Below are positions 1 to 10,012 of a stretch of DNA of 64,000 nucleotides, piece by piece (the first letter of the stretch is position 1; each line of letters begins with the position of its first letter). The translations under genes were made by a program, and so were the position numbers. This DNA comes from Watersipora subatra (lineage: Eukaryota > Bryozoa > Gymnolaemata > Cheilostomatida > Watersiporidae), in contig NC_088711.1 in the NCBI RefSeq assembly GCF_963576615.1, positions 56,772,248 to 56,836,247 of the forward strand, read 5' to 3'. The notes under the pieces were generated by a model that saw nothing but the letters and a program-made list of their open reading frames with translations, did not search any database and had not been told where the DNA came from.

Positions 1-735
1 GAGCCCTGTTCAGATTGTGCTAGCCTGGGTTCCGAGGCTAACACAGTTTTCGTGGGGCGGTCGCGTTGCCTTATCAGATTTTGGAAAACACGACTCGTTG
101 TTATCGTGTCATTAGCTCATTCGTTCAGTAGATCCCGTGGTTCACAATAGCAAACCTTGAATTTCTACAATGTAGGGGTAACACCTAACAAAAAACATGG
201 ATCCATGGAAAACAAAACATTTCAAATTACCTACTTTTATTAATTTTGAAATTGGTAGGGGTCGTAGTATATGCTTAAAGTTAAATATAATTTACCCAAA
301 ATCACCTGAACAACGGCCTTTTTTCCTAGTTTTTGATTAATATTTTGCCACCCCTAATATAAAATGACAAAGTCTTTTATTGTTGTCACATTTTTTTATC
401 TGGCCAATAAGATGTGACAACAGACAAAGTTGTGCAGTGTAGTTTTCATACTCAAAATCTAAATATAAAACCGAATTTGGGCAATTTTACGATTGCGACT
501 ATTAATATCGTGAATGCTTGCGAATGGCAACTGACTGATCATAACAGTAACAATATTGGGCAACTGTATTTATTTGACAACAAAATGAAATCAAAAGATC
601 AGTAAAATAACCACTATTGTTCATAATATTTGTAAATTTACAGGGGCCCTTATTCAGCATATTTTTTGTTCTAGTGCTATGTTCGGGTTCATCCAACAGA
701 GCTTGATCATTAAACCTTGCCCATATAATGGCCGT
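1..735. repeat. Interspersed repeat, copy a (internally deleted)
   Basis: Three blocks here match, in the same order and orientation, blocks near 36.2-37.4 kb: about 12-90, 190-270 and 398-735. The copy at 36-37 kb has roughly 500 extra bases between the second and third blocks, so this copy looks internally deleted. A 60-odd codon minus-strand ORF (502-696) is paralogous to one at 37150-37341; both contain the words KFTNIM and YFTDLL. I do not recognise the family and see no terminal repeats, as the left end may lie outside the window. Confidence 0.7.
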
Positions 736-1286
736 CGCCTATACTGTGGGGGTTTATATCATTGATTTAACATATAACGACAGTTACCATTCTAACTTTC
801 AAACTACATATCATGAGAAAAGTGTTTTGTGTAGTTCAAATAAATTAAAAGAGAAAATAAAAACAACTGTAAAAGTTTTCAAACTTTGTTAAACAACTTT
901 TAAACTTAATATCTTATCATATTTGAAACTTCATATTTTAAACATAATTATATCATTGGTAATAGTGTACATATTCATAGGTCTTTAATAGCCTTTAAGA
1001 AGCAGTAACTATATAAAAGCATTTTAAGGGCTCTAATGCAAAATATAGCACCTTTACAGGCATAAGAATATCTTTGTAGTCCATTGTAGTGTCTTAACAG
1101 ACACAATTGTCATTTTTTTATAAGTTTTTCCTTAAAAAATGACAAAACTTTCCAGAGATTGTAATCTTTTTCCACAAATCCCAAATCCAAACTACTCCAG
1201 GTCTGTGTGACTAACTTATTTTAGTTTGCACCTGATTAGACTTCACAGTTCAGGTTGAAATGGACACATAATAAATTATTTACGTT

Positions 1287-1350
1287 ATCTGGAATTTACG
1301 TTATAGGAGGTATACGTTATAGGAGGTATACGTTATAGGAGCGTCTACTG
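1287..1350. repeat. 16-bp tandem repeat ending in a transposon-like terminus
   Basis: A 16-bp unit containing TACGTTATAGGAGG is repeated about three times. The array ends in GCGTCTACTG followed by TA, which resembles the right end of a TA-inserting MITE. I did not find a matching left end, so this may be a solo terminus. Confidence 0.5.
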
Positions 1351-1381
1351 TAATAAAATAAAACAGCACAGGGCAGCCCAC

Positions 1382-3793
1382 CTCACTGACGTCCACGTAA
1401 AAGTTGCTATGGATTACTCCTTCTACTAGCATTGGTGCTTCATCATTCTCATTGTCAACTCTCACCTCCCACTAAAACATCAGGAAAAAGTGTTATAGAT
1501 GAATCACTAAGCTCCTAGGTACAACCATCAAATTATCTTACAGATAAAAGCCAGCAAAGACTAGAAGATATACCTATATATAGTTGTATATAGCTATAAA
1601 TACTTGAATATACTTGTATAAATCTATATATACTTGTATATACCTGTATATACTTCTATATACCTATATATACTTGTATATACTTGTATATACCTATAAA
1701 TATGTGTATATACTTATAAATATGTGTATATGCCTATATATACATTTGTATACACCTATATATACTTCTATATACCTATATATACTTGTATATACCTGTA
1801 TATACTTCTATATACTTATATACACTTGTATATATATATATATATATATATGTATAGGCTTCTATATACCTATATATACTGGTATATACCTGTATATACT
1901 TGCATATATCTATATATACTTGTATATACCTATATATACTTGTATATACCTGTATATATCTACATGTATATATACTTCTATATACCTGTATATACTTGTA
2001 TATACTTATATATAGTTGTATATACCTATTATATATACTTGTATATACCTGTATATACTTCTATATACCTATATATACTTGTATATACCTGTATATAGTT
2101 GTATATATCAATATATACTTGTATATACCTATATATACTTGTATATACCTGTATATACTTGTATATATCAATATATACTTGTATATACCTATATATACTT
2201 GTATATACCTGTATATACCTGTATATACTTGTATATACCTGTATATACTTCTATATACCTATATATACTTGTATATACCTGTATATAGTTGTATATATCA
2301 ATATATACTTGTATATACCTATATATACTTGTATATACCTGTATATACTTGTATATACCTGGAAAAATAGTTGTATGTACCGATGACTACAAGATTCAAA
2401 TGATGGTTTGCAGGTACTTTAGGTACATAGAGCCTTTTTACCCGAGGCATGATCAGTGTATAGCATGTGGTTGGTTACATGTAATGTAACCAACCGTAAT
2501 GATGTATAGCATGAGGAAACATAAAGAAACCTTCAATTCATTGGTTGCATGTAATCATGCAGAAAGTTTTTGCAATACCTCCTAACATAAATTTATACAT
2601 GCTTTTAACCTTGAAAAATGTTCTGCAAACTGCAGTATCTTCCATACGCTGCCAGCTTATCAATATTGACCTTCACTCTGTGTTATGAGCACATAAATCC
2701 TCTAGGTTTTGCTCAACTCAATCATGAATTATGAACCAATAAATCCATAACATCCAGTATAGGCGGTCTAAGTGTATCATAAATTGGGCAAAAGAAGTTG
2801 CCTTTCCGGTATCCATCTCACTGACCTATGTGACCCAGGTCAATATGATAAGAACCACAGATCAGTATATGCACTATGCTTACCAACGCCGTAAATCCGC
2901 CACTCTCACAGATTATCTGGTAGCGAAACTTGATCACCTCTAAACCCTGGAAATATAAAAAACGTGTAACATATTTTACAAAGCTTTCCAAAAGTTTTAC
3001 AAAAAAACACAAAAACTATAAAATGTGAATTAACATGTTGCTCACCTTGGTATAAGTATGCCTGTCCATATCAAATGAATTGGTGATAGAAAACTCCCGC
3101 CCATCATATCCCAGTATATCAACATTCAAGGCCTGAGGTTCTGTTGCCACTAGCTGAGGAGCTGAGAAACCTGGGTAATCACTTGCTATGACCTGCCCTA
3201 ATATGTTAATAAAAAATCATCGGCTATTGCAGTAGCCAAGCAGCTATTTTTGTGTAGCAAACAAAAAAGTATTAGTAACAATGTGAAAATTCACTAAAAG
3301 GTCAGTTAGCGATTCGTCAAAAAGTGTTTGATACATTTATACTATAAGTGTTAACACTTGCCTAGGCCATCCTAATTATCAACTCACAAAACAACATGAA
3401 GGGCTACTTAATACTAGATCTTTAATAAAAACATATTTGGTAAAGGTTTGATTGAATCTGATACACAAACCTTGCACCGCAGGTCGATACTGTATATCTA
3501 CATCTAAGAAAGAGATAGTCTAGCTTGACCACTTCTCTATCTGATTATCCGCAGAACAAAGGCTCTCAAATCATTCAGCGATTATAAAAATAATAACTCA
3601 ACCCACCATCGATAAAATATGATTCTGGAATGACGATAATCCTTTGACGATCGGCATTTCTACAGCTTTCTAATCTCCCCACAGTCAGCAACAGTATTGC
3701 TAAAAATAGGTAGATTCTACATTTGCAACTGTCATCAGTATAAAGATATTGACTTATCAAGTAGTCCTTCCTTAACAACGGCAATTCGATCAT
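1382..3793 (-). CDS. Probable cadherin-like protein, 5' part (four exons; 3' end outside window)
   Basis: Exons in coding order are 3793-3607, 3197-3046, 2946-2884 and 1471-1382. Each is bounded by GT/AG and phase is kept throughout, giving 164 residues that stay open at the last donor (GTGGGC, ending at 1376). Residues ~25-40 (CRIYLFLAILLLTVGRLES) are a hydrophobic signal sequence after a charged start, so the protein is probably secreted or membrane-bound. The fourth exon contains VRVDNENDEAPML, which fits the VxVxDxNDNAP linker that closes cadherin repeats; the preceding FDMDRHTYTKGLE fits the FxIDxxTGxIxTxxxLD part of the same fold. The assignment rests on these two motifs. The first ATG (3793) was taken as start; no upstream exon was sought. 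It could be another Ig-like adhesion protein. Confidence 0.55.
1569..2363. repeat. TATATAC(T/C)TG minisatellite, ~10-bp period
   Basis: About 790 bases are built almost entirely from 10-bp units TATATACTTG or TATATACCTG/A, with a pure (TA)n run near 1828-1850. The repeat opens several long frames rich in Ile, Tyr, Leu and Cys, which are artefacts of the repeat. It lies just upstream (minus-strand sense) of the fourth exon of the cadherin-like gene, within its third intron. Confidence 0.95.
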
Positions 3794-4520
3794 CGATTTC
3801 CTTGTTAACTAGGTTAGGCCATTTCATCATCATTCGCATCATCTTTATGCTTTATTTACGGTTTTGGTAGTTATTAAAGTATTATTTAAGATTTCAAACA
3901 TAAATTTCAAGAGTTTAAAAATCTAGGCTAGACTAAAATAACAGAAGTGAATCAGCCTAACAAATTCACCATCATTGACCATGACTAGGATATTGCACTA
4001 TCGTAGGTCATAGGTCAATCATGCAATAGTGCACTATAATACATGCAGTATTTTATTACCTTTATTATTTCTCATTTTATTATATAGAGTGTAAATGAAT
4101 TACAAATTGAAGACCAGTGAATCGAATGAAGTGTAATTTGATTGCATTTGGGTGAAATATACCATGTGGATACAGTAGACATAAAGTCATGATACACAAA
4201 CTTGGATGTTACCAGCAATAGTAATAGATGTCAGACTATTTGCTTCAAGCTCAACACAGTAGCCGCTATGAGCGTTTGTGGGCTACAGCTTTGTACAGGC
4301 AACATTTAATTCACTTCTAAAAAACTTTATGGCCCGGGTGAAACAAAACTAAGCTGCCATTGGTTTATTAAATTTAGGGTCAGCTCAAACATTCAGATTG
4401 TGAAAAAAATGTTTACACCAATAAAAATGACTACTGAGAAAGTGCCAGTGCTGAGGAAGAAAACACGTGAGGGATTAAAGCTGATTATAGTAGACAAAAG
4501 AGGTATGAAATTAACTTGAC

Positions 4521-5400
4521 AAACACAGATGTGAAGTTGTTTCAAGGTTTAGGGAAGCTGACACACGAGTGCACAATCAAACTGACTGAATCTGCTAAAC
4601 CCCTTGCAAAAAAAAGAATGCTTGTATCATTCGCGGACCAGCTGTTACAACCACACAATGAGAAAAAAACTCTTCTGTCAGTAAATTAAGGTTTTTTTAT
4701 GTTGGAGAGCCAATTCGCCATAGTTCTCAATCTAAGAATAAAGGTCTTAAAGGACAAACATAATGATCATCTAAGAATTAAAGAGTGCCAAACAAGAACA
4801 CAAAATAGCCTTTGATGGCCTGCTAGGGGAATAGCTATAGAGGAGATGATAATTCAGTGTGAAACTTGAAAGAGGGAATCCCATAAGACAGCAGAGCTCC
4901 TAACCCATACAGCAAACCGGCCAAGGCCCTAACAAACTCTTGGCTCAGACCTGTTGCAGAGGACAGGTTTACTTACTGGTCATAGATTATTACTCCATAT
5001 TCCCCGTAATCGCATTAATGAGAACAACACAACATCTAGGAACATCATTACACATTTGAAGAGCAGTTTTACATCATGGAATACCAGATTGTATAATTTT
5101 GGACAATGGACCCAATATGCAACACAGAAAATCGAGGTGTTCTCCAATGAGGATGGCTTCACTCACTTGACCAACAGCCCTCTGCCTCTCCAAAAAATGG
5201 CCAAATGGAGCTCCAGAGAAAGCTGTGCAGACAATAAATATGATTCGCAAAAAGGAGCCCGATCCTTATCTTACATTGTTATCATATAGGTCTGCTTCAA
5301 AACTAGGCCAGAGCTCTTTTGCAGACCTAGTAATGGGAGGAAAACTTCGAACTACTGTTGTTACCTACCCAGACAATGTTATACAAATTGTCTCATCACG
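4521..5400 (+). mobile_element. Degraded Ty3/Gypsy-type pol fragment
   Basis: Two pieces of a Gypsy-class polyprotein can be read through stops and frame changes. At 4527-4689 the frame gives FQGLGKLTHECTIKL and SAKPLAKKR, matching the segment just before the reverse-transcriptase core of Gypsy elements. At 4945-5400 integrase motifs appear in order: YLLVIDYYS, HGIPDCIILDNGPNMQ, then KAVQTINMIRKKEPDPYLTL and MGGKLRTTV. The RT palm, RNase H and most of the integrase N-terminus are missing, and there are several stops. No LTRs were found. This is a dead copy. Confidence 0.75.
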
Positions 5401-6547
5401 AAAGTTTCAATGCAAAAAATGATTTATATAAAGATAATATGACAAACAATATAAGTAATCCAAAAGTAAAGACAACTTTGTTTCGAGTTGGAGAGATGGT
5501 GTATCTGCGCTAATTTCTGAGTTATCTTCTCTTTTAATGATTTACGAAACAACGTTCCTGTACTTATCGTACTTAGTGGTTTGTAAAGGATTAGAATAAA
5601 ACAGTGTTCCCTTCCGTCAAGTCAAAGTAACATGTACCAAAGTTGTTTGTCCTATTGACCACGATCTAAATAAAGGCCAATAAAAGACGATTCCGTTGAA
5701 AGTTAAAATGTTGATTCAAGTGCTAAAAAATAACGGCGCGTCTATCTTCGCTCAGAAGAAGCTCGAGTGTTCTGAGCACAATACCTACGTCTATGCATTC
5801 ATGCGACCGGCATGAGCATGGCTAGGTAATTTTGGAATATATACAATCAAGTTTAATTAGGTAACTGTGCAAAACTTGCAGTTTAATACTACAATAAAGT
5901 TTTACTACCTCATGAAATTAGATATGTATGTGATGCAATTACATATTTACTTCATTATTGGGGCTATACGACAGCCTGTTCTTCTTACTATGTGCGGCGA
6001 TCGTCGGCTACGCATTTTTTACGTATAGTCTACGGTTCTGGATTTTACACACATTGATGATAGGTTTGAGTTGAGGCGAATATAGTGTTTCTTCATAATT
6101 ACGGCTTTATGAAAAAGGCTTGCACTAATGTGAAGGACAACCTTCCAAGCCGACTGTGTTAGCAGTGTTACCCATTCACTTTTTTAATGAATACATATTA
6201 TTATCAGATGCATAAGTCTGCTGTTATATATTACGATAAATATATTATAGGTAGATGATTATAGGTAGATCATAGTGTTTTCAATTTGGAACAAAAAATT
6301 TGGGTTTCATTATTCATAAAAGATTTTCTGCTTCCATGAGCCACGAAATTGTCATTTGCCGGTAAACCATTGTGTTAGTGTACGTTATTTGTGTGTGTTA
6401 CTTTGCAAATTAGCTCTTTGTGGTTGGCCTTTTGAAATATTATTTTGTTGAGATATGTTACGTCTTATATAGTTGTAGGATTAGCTTTCGGTGGAATAGG
6501 TAGCATGGTTAGATCTATAATTCTTTGGTTTGTTGTAGTTCTCTCTT

Positions 6548-6896
6548 TGTAAACAATTTAATTTATAAGCTTGTTCAGTTAGGGTGAACATTTGCTAAAC
6601 AAGATATGTAATGTTCTTAGTGTTGAAATCATGAACTCCTGTCTCATTAGAACTTGCTATCATTAAATTTAATGTGTTTTAAACTAAGAAGGCATTGATT
6701 GTGTTGATGGATCCTCTTAGGCCTATATGGCACTTCGTAAAATGCAGTTTGGAATAACCAAACTAGTATCTCATAGTAGATAACCATAAAAACATATATT
6801 AATATGAAAAAATGGTAAGAAGTTACAATATCCAAAATGTTCTCGTGGCTTGTCCCATCAGCTTGACCTTGCGGTTGCTAGCAATTCAGTTCAAGA
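6548..6896. repeat. Duplicated block, copy 1
   Basis: This ~340-bp block aligns over its length with 7429-7753 in the same orientation, with scattered substitutions and small indels. The shared end reads CTTGTCCCATCAGCTTGACC followed by TTGCGGTTGCT. The two copies are offset by about 885 bases. No coding potential is evident. Confidence 0.8.
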
Positions 6897-7428
6897 GACT
6901 CGCTCTTTATGTTATGGTTTTTTCAATGTTATTTTCTTAGTCATAAGTTTTCCAGTTGATCTAGCTGTCATAATTTAAATATATATAGGATTATTTAACA
7001 TTTATGGAGACACCTAGATTGTACCAAAATAACTTTTTAGTAGATTTTCTTGCAGGCTCAGGCAACACTAGATCACTGTTCAAAGTTTGGTAATTTCTAT
7101 CTAAAACACTATGTTAGACCTGTTGGCTTAAAATGGGAGCCATATGATATGGCCCATATCTTTGAAGAGTGTAGGAACGGGGTCAAATTAGGAGAGCAAG
7201 GATTGCTCAGAAATTGTTGAAGTGGGCAAACTAGCTTTTATAGTTTTCTAGCCAATAATGCATCTTGGTAAATTGGCCGTGAGAAGAAATTATGCCTCAT
7301 GATAGTACACAATAATCTTGTTGCTGCTACTCAGTTCAAAATTGCCAGCTTCCATTTAATTGCTTACTATTTACCAAATTAAACATTTTAGCGTCACGAT
7401 TATAAAATGACACGCTGCTTATTCGTTG

Positions 7429-7753
7429 TGAACAATTTAATTTATAAGCCTGTTTAGTTTGAGTGAACAATTGCTGAACAAAATATGTAATGTTTTTAGT
7501 GTTGGTATCATTAGCTTCTGTCTCATTAGTCCCTGCTATCATTAATTTTAATGTGTTTTTAAACTACAAAGGCATAGCTTGTGTTGATGGGTCCTCCTAC
7601 ATGGCACTTCATGAAGTGCAGTTTGGAATTACTAAACTAGTATCTCATAGTAGATAACCATAAAAACATATATTAAAGTATGAAAAAATGGTAGGAAGTT
7701 ACAATCTCCAAAATGTTTTCGCTGCTTGTCCCATCAGCTTGACCTTGCGGTTG
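7429..7753. repeat. Duplicated block, copy 2, ending in a hairpin
   Basis: Second copy of the block at 6548-6896. Only this copy is followed by CTGATGGGACAAG, which pairs with CTTGTCCCATCAG at the block end to give a ~13-bp stem around a 15-16 base loop (about 7726-7768). This may be the end of a transposon, although no CTRR-type Helitron tail follows. Confidence 0.75.
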
Positions 7754-8697
7754 CTGATGGGACAAGAAGTATGTCACGATTCAGTATATCATTTTTTTGC
7801 TATCCATGATCACTGGGTTTCCATCCTTCGAATGGCTTTGGAGTTGACCTCTGCCGATGAATCCGCACCTTACCTTTCCAACGATTCAAAGTTGCACTTT
7901 CTCAATTTTTCCCAAACTAGCGATTTACTCCTCAAGACCGAAATCGTTAAACTAGACTCGCTTTTGGGTCACGGCTGCTTTTTAATTCATGTTTCATACA
8001 TTTGTTGCACTAACGATGCCTGATGCGTATTTTCTTTTTGTCTTTTTCATAGCTACCCCCTATATTACAAAACGGCAACAGGATTTACTACTTGCTATAC
8101 AGTTATTATTTCAGAGCTGGCATGATAATCTCTTTTATGATGATGACGATTTCGATATTAAATTGAATAAGAAGAAAATTTCTATTTTTAAACAAGATGA
8201 AAGTGTTATATTAACAACATAGATAATGTAATCAAAACAAATGATATTACAAGAAATTGTACCCATAAACCATAATACAATAAATAAAAATAGAATTATC
8301 TTGTTGTCGTTGTATAAGCGACCCATCCCTTGCGATAGTAGTTAGAAGAGACCCGTGTGGTTAGTGTGATGAAATGCACTGAAACTTTTTACCTCCACTG
8401 GGGAGAGCTTAGCCGGTTATTATCGATTCGAATCCATACGCACTGAGCATTTCTGTGACATCAAATAGTAGTCTCACTGCGAATTCCTCCGTACCAATTT
8501 AGCAAAGTGAAATGGCATCGAGTCCATTCGGATTTCACCATTTCTATGATTCAGAGTAGAAGAAACTCTAAATCCATTCGAGCATGGCAACCCAGTAAAC
8601 ATAAGCTGTTCTTAAATTTGAACAATATCTGGCTTTTTAAGTTCTGAAATTAAAATGCTCCGCTTATGTATTTATTCACCTATATTTTTAGTGAACG

Positions 8698-9561
8698 ATG
8701 AGGACATATTTCTTATCCCGATGTATCGCTACCCTACAATTATCGACTGTGCCTAAAGTAATCCGTACTCCTCGCTATTGTATTACAAGTTCAGCGCAGT
8801 TTGTTCAATGTCGTCTCGCTGGCCACAGTCATTGGGCTAATATACGTCACATTAAAGGAGCAAAGGACCATGAAAAAATGCTTGTAACTCAAAATATAGC
8901 TGCCAAGGTCCGCATAGCACTAAGAGAAACAGGTGGTTCGAATCCCAAGATGAATGCTGCATTAGCTAAAGTCATTGAGCTGGCTGAAAAAAACAACATC
9001 CCAGCTAAGGCTATACAAGCAATAATCACAAAAGCAGAAACCCAAAAATGCGAACAGACTGTCATAGAAGCTAAAGGTCCTAGCGGAAGTTTGATCATTT
9101 TAGAACTTTCCTCACCAAACTTTCGCAAGACCCGAAATGATGTGTCAAGGATAGTTGCAAAACGTCTCGGCGTTGGAGCTCTTATGAGTGAAGGAGGTTC
9201 AAGGCATTTCTTTCAAACTAAGGGAATTATAACAGTCATTCCAGAGAGTTCTGATCCAGTTACACTAGAAGAAGCAACCGATATTGCTATCATGGTGAAT
9301 GCAGAAGATGTACAACCCGCAGTATCAGAAGACGAAAAAGAATGTTTTGAAGTTGTCTGTGAGCCCGCTATGCTTTATCAAGTGCTGGGTGGTTTGAGAA
9401 GCTCAGTTTTAAAAGTGGAAGACTATGGTGTTAAACGGATTCCAAATGAACTAGTTGATTTATCTGAGGCAGAGAAGGAAATAATTGATGATGTAATGCA
9501 GGCTATAGGTAAAAAAGATGATATCACTATTGAAAATGTATTTGACAACATCCGCTGGTGA
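8698..9561 (+). CDS. TACO1: TACO1, YebC-family mitochondrial translational activator (intronless)
   Basis: The single ORF encodes 287 residues, close to the usual ~300 of animal TACO1. Residues 1-40 are rich in Arg, Ser and Thr with almost no acidic residues, as expected for a mitochondrial presequence. The YebC/PmpR core begins at residue 41 with AGHSHWANIRHIKGAKD, continues with GGSNPKMNAALAKVIELA (79-96) and IPAKAIQAIITKA (101-113), and reaches LMSEGGSRHFFQTKG (162-176), equivalent to the family's central strand and turn. In the family, TACO1 binds mitochondrial COX1 mRNA and supports its translation in the matrix. The start is the only in-frame Met that leaves a full presequence. Vertebrate TACO1 is interrupted by introns, whereas this copy has none and no stops. 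The neighbours are unrelated. No AATAAA is obvious right after the stop. Confidence 0.93.
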   Translation: MRTYFLSRCIATLQLSTVPKVIRTPRYCITSSAQFVQCRLAGHSHWANIRHIKGAKDHEKMLVTQNIAAKVRIALRETGGSNPKMNAALAKVIELAEKNNIPAKAIQAIITKAETQKCEQTVIEAKGPSGSLIILELSSPNFRKTRNDVSRIVAKRLGVGALMSEGGSRHFFQTKGIITVIPESSDPVTLEEATDIAIMVNAEDVQPAVSEDEKECFEVVCEPAMLYQVLGGLRSSVLKVEDYGVKRIPNELVDLSEAEKEIIDDVMQAIGKKDDITIENVFDNIRW

Positions 9562-9563
9562 AA

Positions 9564-10012
9564 ATATGTGAGAGCTTGTTTTGTAGTGTATTTTTTTTGC
9601 ATATTCTGTATTTACATGAATTGTATAAATTTATACTTATTGACATGATAGCTACAGGCAATTTTAAATATAAAACAGTTTCTATATTCATCTCAGTTGA
9701 CTCGTGTTTATCAGTCTGCTATAACTGCCAAAGTCTGCTTGTGATCAGAATGAAAAATGGTGGATGTTTTCTTCAGATATGTTAAAAAGAAGGAATTACA
9801 CTTCTCGCTGGCAGCTCTATACAAACATGCATAAGCTATTTGGATGATAGTAGCCACACTTCTAAAAAATATGTGAGAGGCCGCATAGTATTGTAATTTT
9901 GTTCCATATTTTATGTTTGTGTAAGTTATATGAATTTTCACATATTGACATGACAGTTACAGACAATTTTATATAGAACAGTTGCTGTATCCATCGCAGT
10001 TGACTCATTTCG
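9564..10012. repeat. Tandem-like duplication downstream of TACO1
   Basis: Segment 9564-9712 (from GTGAGAGC just after the TACO1 stop to GTTGACTCG) recurs at about 9866-10012 with moderate divergence; shared words include TATTGACATGA, CAATTTTA and CAGTTGACTC. The spacer (9715-9850) itself recurs at about 12335-12470 (shared CAAAGTCTG, ATATGTTAAAAA). The pattern suggests a composite interspersed repeat whose parts were copied more than once, possibly overlapping the TACO1 3' UTR. Confidence 0.6.

Larger units (their letters stand above)
3794..8697. other. Intergenic region with decayed retroelement and duplicated block
   Basis: No gene supported. The stretch holds the Gypsy remnant (4521-5400) and the two copies of a duplicated block (6548-6896 and 7429-7753). 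Short ORFs at 7688-8023 and 7989-8222 match nothing I recognise. The space between cadherin-like exon 1 (minus) and TACO1 (plus) may contain both promoters, but I see no clear core promoter element. Confidence 0.6.

Noticed and set aside
1614-2489. Overlapping ORFs rich in Ile/Tyr/Leu
   Set aside because: Translation of the 10-bp TATAC minisatellite; all three frames are open for the same trivial reason.
4954-5289. 111-codon ORF as a gene
   Set aside because: It is out of frame with the integrase motifs of the decayed Gypsy copy and has no homology of its own.
8345-8470. tRNA-like box B (GATTCGAATCC)
   Set aside because: Box A spacing is too long and no cloverleaf can be drawn.
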